Of a stretch of 6,767 nt of DNA, positions 1 to 5,497 are shown piece by piece (within the stretch, counting starts at the first letter, position 1; each line of letters opens with the position of its first letter). Location of the stretch: NCBI GenBank assembly GCA_903919165.1, contig CAIXHJ010000217.1, positions 1 to 6,767 on the forward strand, written 5' to 3'. The notes under the pieces were generated by a model, which had not been told where the DNA came from, did no database searches, and was given only the letters and a program-made list of their open reading frames with translations. The stretch is from an uncultured Holophagaceae bacterium (GTDB lineage Bacteria > Acidobacteriota > Holophagae > Holophagales > Holophagaceae). Both the position numbers and the translations under genes were made by a program.

Positions 1-211
1 AGAGCCCGAGTGCCTGGGGCCCACACGCAACCGGTGCAATATTGCTGGCTATGAAACCGTCGGCCTCTTCCCCATCCGGCGGGACGGCCTCACCTACGGT
101 CTGATCCAGTGCAATGATCCCCGGCCCGGCCTACTCACGACAGAAATCGTCAACCTGATGGAAAACCTGGCCACCTGCTCGGCGCATCTGTTCGAACTGG
201 CCATGACCTGA
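1..211 (+). CDS. C-terminal fragment of a GAF-domain sensor protein
   Basis: The reading frame with codons starting at base 2 is open from the left edge to TGA at 209-211, giving 69 residues; the start lies outside the window. Residues 8-18 read TRNRCNIAGYE, followed by VGLFPIRRDG, GLIQCNDPRPG and a closing helix (EIVNLMENLATCSAHLFELAM). This is the pattern of the last strands and final helix of a GAF-type ligand-sensing domain of the CNxxGYESVALIPIR...GLLQLND kind, often found in PAS/GAF sensor kinases and related signalling proteins. The protein ends with this domain, so no kinase or GGDEF output module follows it; any output domain must lie upstream. There are four cysteines in the fragment, including one in CNIAGYE. 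The ligand and the full architecture cannot be seen. The gene converges on pgi. Confidence 0.7.
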   Translation, partial: EPECLGPTRNRCNIAGYETVGLFPIRRDGLTYGLIQCNDPRPGLLTTEIVNLMENLATCSAHLFELAMT

Positions 212-242
212 AAGAAGGGCGCGGCCGAGCACCAGACGATCG

Positions 243-261
243 CCTTGGAGGCTCTCGAAGG
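243..261. other. Weak imperfect hairpin in the convergent gap
   Basis: The gap between the GAF-protein stop (211) and the pgi stop (293) contains an 8-base stem, 243-250 pairing with 254-261 with one mismatch, and a 3-base loop. A second, overlapping GGGG/CCCC pairing lies at 260-263 and 268-271. Neither has a T-run on either strand, so this is not a clear intrinsic terminator. It could mark the meeting point of the two convergent transcripts or simply be chance pairing. Confidence 0.2.
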
Positions 262-292
262 GGAAAGCCCCCACCACCTATTTCTGAAGGAC

Positions 293-1429
293 TTAGGCTA
301 GGCCCAGCCGCTTGAAGGTGCGCTTCTTCCCGTCTTCCACTTCGGGCTGGTCAAAGGGATCAAGCTCCATGGCCATGCCGAGGAGTCCCACGATGATCTG
401 CCAGGCCATCATGAAGGCGCCCAGTTCATGCTCGTTCAGCCTGGGCATGGACCAGCGCAGGACGGGCACGCCAGCCGCCTCGAGGGCCTCGGCCGAGCCC
501 ACGGCCTGGGCGCGGAGGATGTCGGCACCTTGGAGCGAGACAAGACCTGGATAAGGAGATCCCTCAGGCGGGAACAATTTCTCGGGAGCATGGTCTCCTT
601 CCACGGTCATCACGATCACACCTAGATTCCGGGGGCCTGCCATCCAGCGCTGCAGCTGGCTGTGCTGGTCGATAGGTCCCACGGCACGGATGGGCGTGAA
701 GCCCTTGCGGGTGCCATCCTTCGCCACCTTTCCCAGGGACTCCGCGATGAGCTGGACCCACCAGGCGGACAGGCTGTCGAGGCGCATGGCATAGGGCATG
801 AGGACCCATTCGATGATGCCGCGCTGGTGTGCGTCCAGCAGCATCTCCACCGTGGCGGCGATCCGGTCGCGCCAGGGTCCGTGACTGGTCTCGACCTGGG
901 CGACGACTTCCCGTCCACCCCGGAGGAAGGCCGAGGGGTCGCGGCCCATCCATGCCAGGGGGAGGGTGCCAATGGGCGTGAAGGCCGAGAACCGGCCTCC
1001 CACCTCCACTGGAATTGGAAGGATGCTACAGCCATTCGCCCGACCCCAGGTGGCAAGGGGATTGGCATCATCCTGAGTGATGAGGATCGGTTCGGCGAGT
1101 TCCGTGAACCCCGCCTGGGCGCGAAGGCGTGCAATCCAGGTCCAAAGTTCCAAGGTCTTCCCGCTCTTGGAGGCGAAAACCAGTTGGTCGCCGGCCTGGA
1201 GGCGGAAATCCGGCACCGGCTCGGGCGAACTCAGGGGCACCCAGTTCCGGAAGGCCCGGTCATCCCCGAAGGCGCGCACCAGGGTCTCCGAAGGCAGAAG
1301 GGAGCCCCCGATGCCACACCAGAGCAGGCGCCGGTTGGGATCAAGGAGTGGCAAGGCCTGCTCGGCCACAGTTCGCCAGCCTCCCATGGGATGGGACCTG
1401 ATGCCCTGCCAATGCGAGCGGATGTCCAT
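293..1429 (-). CDS. pgi: Glucose-6-phosphate isomerase, compact form
   Basis: Pgi interconverts glucose-6-phosphate and fructose-6-phosphate in the cytoplasm. The 378-residue product shows the family landmarks in order: GIGGS (39-43), the sugar-phosphate loop SKSGKT (87-92), VGGRFSAFTPIG (143-154), QLIAESLGK (226-234, with the likely catalytic base Glu230), GPIDQHSQ (251-258, with the ring-opening His256) and DQPEVEDGKK (360-369, carrying the C-terminal catalytic lysine). The ATG at 1427-1429 is chosen over an in-frame upstream start at 1459. It has AAGGGAG six bases upstream and sits one base after the glgA stop, whereas the upstream start would overlap glgA by 29 bases. Oddities: the protein is short for the family (usually about 440-550 residues), with only 38 residues before GIGGS, and the phosphate loop has Lys where SKSGTT is usual. 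As the third gene of the glg operon it probably balances hexose phosphate for glycogen synthesis and turnover. The identification is secure. Confidence 0.93.
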   Translation of the reverse strand: MDIRSHWQGIRSHPMGGWRTVAEQALPLLDPNRRLLWCGIGGSLLPSETLVRAFGDDRAFRNWVPLSSPEPVPDFRLQAGDQLVFASKSGKTLELWTWIARLRAQAGFTELAEPILITQDDANPLATWGRANGCSILPIPVEVGGRFSAFTPIGTLPLAWMGRDPSAFLRGGREVVAQVETSHGPWRDRIAATVEMLLDAHQRGIIEWVLMPYAMRLDSLSAWWVQLIAESLGKVAKDGTRKGFTPIRAVGPIDQHSQLQRWMAGPRNLGVIVMTVEGDHAPEKLFPPEGSPYPGLVSLQGADILRAQAVGSAEALEAAGVPVLRWSMPRLNEHELGAFMMAWQIIVGLLGMAMELDPFDQPEVEDGKKRTFKRLGLA

Positions 1430-1430
1430 C

Positions 1431-2864
1431 TCAGACTCCCTTTGCCGGAATGGTCGCATACAAGTCGAGATAGGCTCGGGCTGGACCCTCCCAGCCGAAT
1501 TCCGTCAGCATCCCCCGCCGCTGGACCTGGCGCCAGGCGGAAGGATCCTGGAACAGGGCCAGAGCCATGTTGATGGCTTCTCCCAACGCCCAGCCACTTG
1601 CCGTATCGAACATGAAGCCGGTTGCGGTACCGTCGGCGAGCGTCTCAGGAGAAGCGCCCACCACCGTATCCGCCAATCCACCCGTGCGCCGCACCAGAGG
1701 AAGGGCCCCGTAGGCCTGAGCATAGAGCTGCGTCAACCCGCAGGGCTCCTGGCGGGAGGGCACCAGGAACACATCGGCAGCTGCAAAAGCGTGGTGTGCC
1801 ATCGCTTCGTCGTACCTGAGGAACACCCCGACGCGCCCCGGATGGCGCTGGGCCGCCTGGCGAAAGGCTCCTTCCGCGTGGGGGTCTCCAGTACCAAGCA
1901 CCGCCAGCTGGGCGCCCTTGGACACCAGGTGGTCCACGTTGTCCAACACCAGGTCCAGGCCCTTGAGCGGATCCAGTCGGCTCACGGCCGCGAAGATCGG
2001 CGCCTCCGGGTCCTCGTGAAGTCCCATCCTGCGCTGGAAATCAGGGCGATTCGGCATTCGGCGGGCCGGATGCTTCAGATCGTAGCGGCTGACGAGGTTC
2101 GGGTCCTTCGCCGGATTCCATATATCCCGATCCACTCCATTGATGATCCCGCGCAGACTATCGTTCCGGTGCGTCAGTAGCCCTTCGAGACCATGCCCTC
2201 CGGCCTGCTGGATCTCGCGGGCATAGGTGGGGCTCACTGTGGTGAGGCGGTCTGCCAGCTTCAGGCCGGCCTTGAGGAAACAGATGTCGCCATGGAATTC
2301 GACACCCTCAGGCGTAAGGGCATGTCGCGGAAGCCATAGTTCACTAAGCATCGAAGGGGGAAACCGGCCCTGAAAAGCAATGTTGTGGATGGTCATGACC
2401 GTGGCGGGGCGTGGACCATCACCATAGGCGACGTAGGCCGGCATGAGCCCGGTTTGCCAGTCGTGGCCGTGCAGCACATCCGGCCGCCAGCCATCCGCAT
2501 CTCCCATGCGGCCTAGGTGGGCGGCAGCCCAGGCCAAGGCCGCGAAGCGCCGGGCGAGGTCCCCCGGATGGCCGTAGGGACCTCCGGGGCGGTCGAAGAA
2601 GGCCGGCTGGTCCAGCAGGTAGAGGGGCAGTTCAGGAGCATTAGCCCGGAGGATCCGAGCCGGTCCACCCCCCATGAGTTCCGGAAGGACGGCGGCTTCG
2701 CCCAGGACGTCGACCCCCGAACGAATGGATGGAAAGGCCGGAACCAGGAGCCGGACATCGGCGCCCAGGGCACGTATAGCCCTGGGCAGGGCTGCCATCA
2801 CATCACCCAGGCCACCAGTCTTGACATAGGGGAACAGTTCGGACCCAACAAACAGAATGCTCAA
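1431..2864 (-). CDS. glgA: Glycogen synthase (ADP-glucose-dependent, GT5)
   Basis: GlgA transfers glucose from ADP-glucose to the non-reducing end of a growing alpha-1,4-glucan. The 477 residues match the usual family length and show the two-lobed GT-B fold. The N-terminal lobe has SELFPYVKTGGLGDV (8-22, the ADP-glucose-binding KTGGL loop), HGHDWQTGL (132-140) and TIHNIAFQG (158-166, with conserved His160). The C-terminal lobe has GIINGVDRDIWNP (239-251), SRLDPLKGLDL (295-305, with Arg296 and Lys301 as phosphate-contacting residues), PSRQEPCGLTQLYAQ (369-383, with catalytic Glu373) and RRTGGLADTV (392-401). The start is a TTG at 2862-2864, three bases after the glgC stop. The family's N-terminus (M-x-ILFV-x-SE) begins exactly there and no ATG or GTG fits. 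GGAG lies nine bases upstream. The weak start codon may lower GlgA output relative to GlgC. It is the middle gene of glgC-glgA-pgi. Confidence 0.97.
   Translation of the reverse strand: MSILFVGSELFPYVKTGGLGDVMAALPRAIRALGADVRLLVPAFPSIRSGVDVLGEAAVLPELMGGGPARILRANAPELPLYLLDQPAFFDRPGGPYGHPGDLARRFAALAWAAAHLGRMGDADGWRPDVLHGHDWQTGLMPAYVAYGDGPRPATVMTIHNIAFQGRFPPSMLSELWLPRHALTPEGVEFHGDICFLKAGLKLADRLTTVSPTYAREIQQAGGHGLEGLLTHRNDSLRGIINGVDRDIWNPAKDPNLVSRYDLKHPARRMPNRPDFQRRMGLHEDPEAPIFAAVSRLDPLKGLDLVLDNVDHLVSKGAQLAVLGTGDPHAEGAFRQAAQRHPGRVGVFLRYDEAMAHHAFAAADVFLVPSRQEPCGLTQLYAQAYGALPLVRRTGGLADTVVGASPETLADGTATGFMFDTASGWALGEAINMALALFQDPSAWRQVQRRGMLTEFGWEGPARAYLDLYATIPAKGV
1436..1442 (-). promoter_or_regulatory. 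Ribosome binding site of pgi, inside the end of glgA
   Basis: The minus strand reads AAGGGAG, then six bases, then ATG at 1429. The motif lies in the last codons of glgA, and the glgA stop falls between it and the pgi start. This decides the pgi start and suggests translational coupling. Confidence 0.7.
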
Positions 2865-2867
2865 AAT

Positions 2868-4148
2868 CTAGGGCTCCAGCTGGTTCAACATGCGCTGGGT
2901 GATCAGGGTGATGCCTCCTGCGGTGCGACGGAAACGGCGGGCATCCTCTTCGGGATCCTCTCCCACGATGAGACCCTCGGGGATGTGACAGTCCCGGGCA
3001 AGAATACAGCGGCGAAGTCGGGCGTGGCGGCCGATGTCGCAGTCTGGAAGCACCATGACTCCGTCGAGGCGGGCATGGGAGTGCACAAAGACCCGGCTTG
3101 AGAGCAGAGAGTGGTGCACATGGGCTCCGGAGATGACGCAGGCGCCGGACACCAGGCTGGAGAGGGCCACACCGTTGCGCATCTCACCGGCGTGGACGAA
3201 TTTCGCGGGTGGCAGCTGCAACTGGTGGGTGGTGATGGGCCAGTTTTGGTCATAGAGGTTCAGGGCGGGCAGCACGCTGGTGAGGTCCATGTTGGCCTCC
3301 CAGTAGGAGTCCACGGTGCCCACATCCCGCCAGTAGGGATCGGGATGTCCCGCATTCGGGATGCAGCTGTTCTCGAACCGGTGGGCAAAAACCCTGGACT
3401 CCTGCACCAGTTTAGGAATGACGTCTTTGCCGAAGTCGTGTCCGGAGTTCGGGTCATCCGCATCCCGGATGAGCGCCTTGTAGAGGGATTCCGCCTTGAA
3501 CAGATAGATGCCCATTGAGGCGAAGGCCCGGTCGGGCTTCCCGGGGATCGCCGGCGGGTCCTCCGGCTTCTCCACAAAGGACACGATGCGGTCCTCGTCA
3601 TCCACATGGGCGATCCCGAACTCCCGTGCGCCCTCCCGAGGCACTTCAAGGCAGGCGATGGACATGTCCGCCTGATGGTCGATATGGTCCTGGAGGAACA
3701 GCCTGTAATCCATCCGGTAGATGTGGTCACCTGCGAGGATCAGGATGTTCTCGGGATTAGCCGACTGGATGTTCTCGAGGTTCTGATAGACCGCATCCGC
3801 CGTGCCGCTGTACCAGGCATTCTTGTCGAAGCTCTGCTGGGCCGGGAGCACGTGGACATACTCGTTCAACCTGTCCGGCAGGAAGGTCCAGCCGAACTGG
3901 AGGTGTTCCAGAAGCTTGTGGGAATTGTACTGGGTCAGAACCATGATCCGGCGGAATCCGGAATTCACGCAGTTCGACAGCGTGAAATCGATGATGCGGT
4001 ACTTGCCGCCGAAATCGAGCCCCGGTTTGGAGTAGTAATCCGTGAGCTCCATCAGGCGCCTGCCGCGCCCCCCCGCCATCACGAGCGCGATGGTATGCCG
4101 CGTCGAAATATGCCGCGGAGAAAGTCGCGATTCCGAGATCGTCGCCAT
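2868..4148 (-). CDS. glgC: Glucose-1-phosphate adenylyltransferase (ADP-glucose pyrophosphorylase)
   Basis: GlgC makes ADP-glucose and pyrophosphate from glucose-1-phosphate and ATP, the committed step of bacterial glycogen synthesis. From the ATG at 4146-4148 it encodes 426 residues, close to the 431 of E. coli GlgC, which it resembles throughout. The N-terminal catalytic domain has LVMAGGRGRRL (22-32, nucleotide loop), SKPGLDFGGKYRIID (40-54), WYSGTADA (112-119), AGDHIYRMDY (139-148, with catalytic Asp141), FVEKP (191-195, with the glucose-1-phosphate-binding Lys194), HDFGKD (237-242) and PYWRDVGT (271-278). A C-terminal left-handed beta-helix spans roughly 315-400. Lys41 aligns with E. coli Lys39 of the fructose-1,6-bisphosphate activator site, so allosteric activation by that sugar is likely but inferred. 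GAGGG lies five bases before the start. The frame stays open upstream to 4316, but that extension has no family character. First gene of the operon. Confidence 0.97.
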   Translation of the reverse strand: MATISESRLSPRHISTRHTIALVMAGGRGRRLMELTDYYSKPGLDFGGKYRIIDFTLSNCVNSGFRRIMVLTQYNSHKLLEHLQFGWTFLPDRLNEYVHVLPAQQSFDKNAWYSGTADAVYQNLENIQSANPENILILAGDHIYRMDYRLFLQDHIDHQADMSIACLEVPREGAREFGIAHVDDEDRIVSFVEKPEDPPAIPGKPDRAFASMGIYLFKAESLYKALIRDADDPNSGHDFGKDVIPKLVQESRVFAHRFENSCIPNAGHPDPYWRDVGTVDSYWEANMDLTSVLPALNLYDQNWPITTHQLQLPPAKFVHAGEMRNGVALSSLVSGACVISGAHVHHSLLSSRVFVHSHARLDGVMVLPDCDIGRHARLRRCILARDCHIPEGLIVGEDPEEDARRFRRTAGGITLITQRMLNQLEP

Positions 4149-4153
4149 GGGAA

Positions 4154-4158
4154 CCCTC
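4154..4158 (-). promoter_or_regulatory. Ribosome binding site of glgC
   Basis: The minus strand reads GAGGG, then five bases, then ATG at 4148. It fixes the glgC start and argues against the longer in-frame reading that begins at 4316. Confidence 0.6.
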
Positions 4159-4175
4159 GGGTTGTGCCTGAGTGC

Positions 4176-4204
4176 ATGATAGCCGTGGCTGAAGGATCTG
4201 GAAG
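4176..4204 (-). promoter_or_regulatory. Possible glgC promoter
   Basis: On the minus strand, TATCAT at 4181-4176 could serve as a -10 box. A poor -35 match beginning TTCC lies about 16-17 bases further upstream. The predicted transcript would carry a leader of about 20 bases containing the GAGGG site. It is offered because it is the best-placed match upstream of glgC; the -35 is weak and an activator-dependent promoter is equally possible. No operator palindrome was recognised. Confidence 0.25.
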
Positions 4205-4304
4205 GACTTACCCTGAACTTGTGCGACGAGCAGATCCCTTTCCCACCCCATCCGAGGACCTGGCCCTTTGCGAATTCCTGTACCGGGACGGGACTGGACT
4301 TCGG

Positions 4305-4430
4305 ATGATGCGTCACCTCCTACCCGAAGGAGCTAACGAAGCGGACGCCCTACGGCTTCGGAACCGGTTGAAGCGAGCCCAACGGCGGCCGAGCAGGTGC
4401 ATGGCCGAGCAGGACGAGGCGGAGGGTTGA
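4305..4430 (+). CDS. Small unclassified ORF overlapping the next gene by one base
   Basis: Forty-one codons run from the tandem ATGs at 4305/4308 to TGA at 4428-4430. The product is highly charged and probably helical. A run LRLRNRLKRAQRRP at about residues 16-29 is strongly basic and the tail EQDEAEG is acidic. The stop overlaps the ATG of the following gene in the arrangement TGATG, and that gene's ribosome binding site lies inside this ORF, a pattern typical of coupled pairs. Of the three plus-strand frames upstream of 4430, this is the most protein-like. The frame is also open back to an ATG at 4176 (84 codons), which would place its start at the glgC promoter. No good ribosome binding site precedes 4305 or 4176. 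I do not recognise a family. A small partner protein of the downstream gene is one possibility; a chance ORF is another. Confidence 0.35.
   Translation: MMRHLLPEGANEADALRLRNRLKRAQRRPSRCMAEQDEAEG
4387..4413. repeat. 11-base direct repeat with 16-base period
   Basis: GGCCGAGCAGG occurs at 4387-4397 and again at 4403-4413, separated by TGCAT. It lies just upstream of the start of the nucleotidyltransferase-like gene. The 16-base period is not a multiple of three, so gain or loss of one unit would shift a reading frame crossing it. It may be a small tandem duplication or chance in GC-rich sequence. Confidence 0.55.
4419..4425 (+). promoter_or_regulatory. Ribosome binding site of the nucleotidyltransferase-like gene
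   Basis: GGCGGAGGG immediately precedes TTG-ATG, giving a strong GGAGG motif four bases before the ATG at 4430. It supports 4430, rather than the in-frame GTG at 4397, as the present-day start. Confidence 0.55.
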
Positions 4431-4828
4431 TGCTGGATCCCCGAGTGCTCCACGCCGACCTCTGGACGGAGTGGGGGGCCGGCGCACCCAGGATCACCAA
4501 GGGAGATTGCGACGATCCACTGGGCGGCGTAGTGCGGTTTCCTGGCTCTCCTCGCCAGGACCTGATTCTGGGGCGGGGTGCAGCAGCTCGAATCGCCCTG
4601 GAAACCTGCGAGCGAGCCGAGTCCTTCCCCTGCCCCGTGGCCTCACCTCTCGGGCTGATCCTCCTGAAGCTGGAAGCTGGCAGTCCCCAGGACGCCGCCG
4701 ATATCCTGGCCCTGCTGGGGAACGCGGAAGCCTTGGGGCATCCCTCCCTGAAAGAGGATGTGGCCTCCACCATTCCACAACTCACCCACGATGCCCGAGC
4801 TTTCTGGGTCATGATTTTAACGCTCTGA
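4430..4828 (+). CDS. Nucleotidyltransferase-like protein lacking the N-terminal catalytic motif (possibly 5'-truncated)
   Basis: The 132-residue product begins MLDPRVLHADLW. It continues with DCDDPLGGVVRF (about 29-40), a strand-turn region RQDLILGRG (about 46-54), and then PCPVASPLGLILLKLEAGSP (about 71-90) with QDAADILALL following. The last two segments resemble the C-terminal half of minimal nucleotidyltransferase-fold proteins (the AbiEii/DUF6036-like group), where a P-x-DLxLLKL-x-AGxxQDxxDI pattern follows the catalytic strand. Those proteins normally carry a G-S/G-x-A-x-x-x-x-G-x-x-R-x-T-x-D-x-D motif about 60 residues earlier. None is visible here: the same frame is closed by TAA at 4334-4336, and neither other upstream frame shows the motif. 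So this is either a 5'-truncated or frameshifted remnant, or a non-catalytic derivative. Against simple decay, the start has a strong ribosome binding site and the frame is intact with GC-rich third positions. Its 3' end overlaps the convergent aat by 12 bases. The family call is from memory of the pattern and moderate. Confidence 0.55.
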   Translation: MLDPRVLHADLWTEWGAGAPRITKGDCDDPLGGVVRFPGSPRQDLILGRGAAARIALETCERAESFPCPVASPLGLILLKLEAGSPQDAADILALLGNAEALGHPSLKEDVASTIPQLTHDARAFWVMILTL

Positions 4829-5497
4829 CCAGCGTCCTTCTCGCCCTTCGGCGCGAAGCGCCCCAGCCAGTTCCGCCAAGAACTGGCTGCGGGGCACGAC
4901 TTCGAATCCGTATCTGACCAGCCCCTCGTGGGGGACCTGCCCATCCAGCATGGTGAACCTCCATGCGGCGAGCCGCGTGTCCAGGGCCGCTAGGGCCGCG
5001 CGACTGGCCTCGGGCTCTAGCCCAAACATGCTCTCCCCGAAGAAGGCCCCGCCCAGTGAGACGCCATAGAGGCCACCCACCAATTCACCATCCCGCCATG
5101 CCTCCACGCTGTGCGCGTGCCCCGCCCGGTGGAGGTCGGCATAGGCGTCGCGCATCTCCGGAGTGATCCAGGTGCCGTCCTGGCCGGGGCGGGGTACTTG
5201 GGAGCAGTGGCCGATGACCGCTTCGAAGGCCGAGTCGAAGCGGATTTCGAAGGGACGTCGTCGCAGGTTCCGGCGGGTCCGGGTCGACAGATGCAGGTGA
5301 CCCGGTCTCAGCAGGGCCCGCTCCGGCGGCGCCCACCAGAGGAGGGGATCGCCCTCCCCGTACCAGGGAAAGATGCCGCTGCGGTAGGCCAGCAGGAGGC
5401 GGGGGACGCTGAGGTCGCCCCCGATGGCCAGCAGCCCCTCCTCCGCCAGCTCCGGATCCGGGAACAGCAGTTGTTTCGTCAGCCGAAAGACAGGCAC
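4817..5497 (-). CDS. aat: Leucyl/phenylalanyl-tRNA--protein transferase
   Basis: Aat transfers Leu or Phe from aminoacyl-tRNA to proteins with an N-terminal Lys or Arg, creating an N-degron for ClpS-ClpAP. The 226 residues (E. coli 234) show FPDPELAEEGLLAIGGDLS (12-30), RLLLAYRSGIFPWY (33-46), LLWWAP (52-57), GTWITPEMRDAY (108-119), GHAHSVEAW (126-134) and ELVGGLYGV (138-146). FFGESMF (152-158) carries Glu155, and LDGQ (184-187) carries Asp185 and Gln187, matching the E. coli catalytic Glu156, Asp186 and Gln188. The start is a GTG at 5495-5497, with AAGGA nine bases upstream inside clpA. The family N-terminus (MPxFxLxxxLxFPxP) fits it exactly. The gene overlaps the end of clpA by 19 bases, so the two are almost certainly co-transcribed and translationally coupled. 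Its stop overlaps the convergent gene by 12 bases. The C-terminal tail is slightly shorter than in E. coli. Confidence 0.96.
   Translation of the reverse strand: MPVFRLTKQLLFPDPELAEEGLLAIGGDLSVPRLLLAYRSGIFPWYGEGDPLLWWAPPERALLRPGHLHLSTRTRRNLRRRPFEIRFDSAFEAVIGHCSQVPRPGQDGTWITPEMRDAYADLHRAGHAHSVEAWRDGELVGGLYGVSLGGAFFGESMFGLEPEASRAALAALDTRLAAWRFTMLDGQVPHEGLVRYGFEVVPRSQFLAELAGALRAEGREGRWSER

Noticed and set aside
211..293. Intrinsic terminator between the convergent genes
   Set aside because: A short hairpin is present but no T-run follows it on either strand.
1430..1459. Upstream start for pgi at 1459
   Set aside because: It would overlap glgA by 29 bases and lacks a good ribosome binding site. 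The ATG at 1429 has one and fits operon spacing.
662..2180. Long plus-strand open frames (662-1573 and 1077-2180) opposite pgi and glgA
   Set aside because: They are antisense to two genes with unmistakable family motifs, show no recognisable domain, and are typical of GC-rich sequence.
3606..4148. Plus-strand open frame 3606-4430 read as one gene
   Set aside because: Its first two thirds are antisense to glgC. Only the tail beyond the glgC start could be coding, and it is listed separately as a small ORF.
4149..4316. N-terminal extension of glgC to 4316
   Set aside because: The 56 extra residues have no match to GlgC N-termini. The ATG at 4148 has a ribosome binding site and gives the usual length.
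4333..4944. Minus-strand open frame of 203 codons opposite the nucleotidyltransferase-like gene
   Set aside because: Its composition is low in coherent motifs and it overlaps the real aat frame; it is a shadow of the plus-strand gene.
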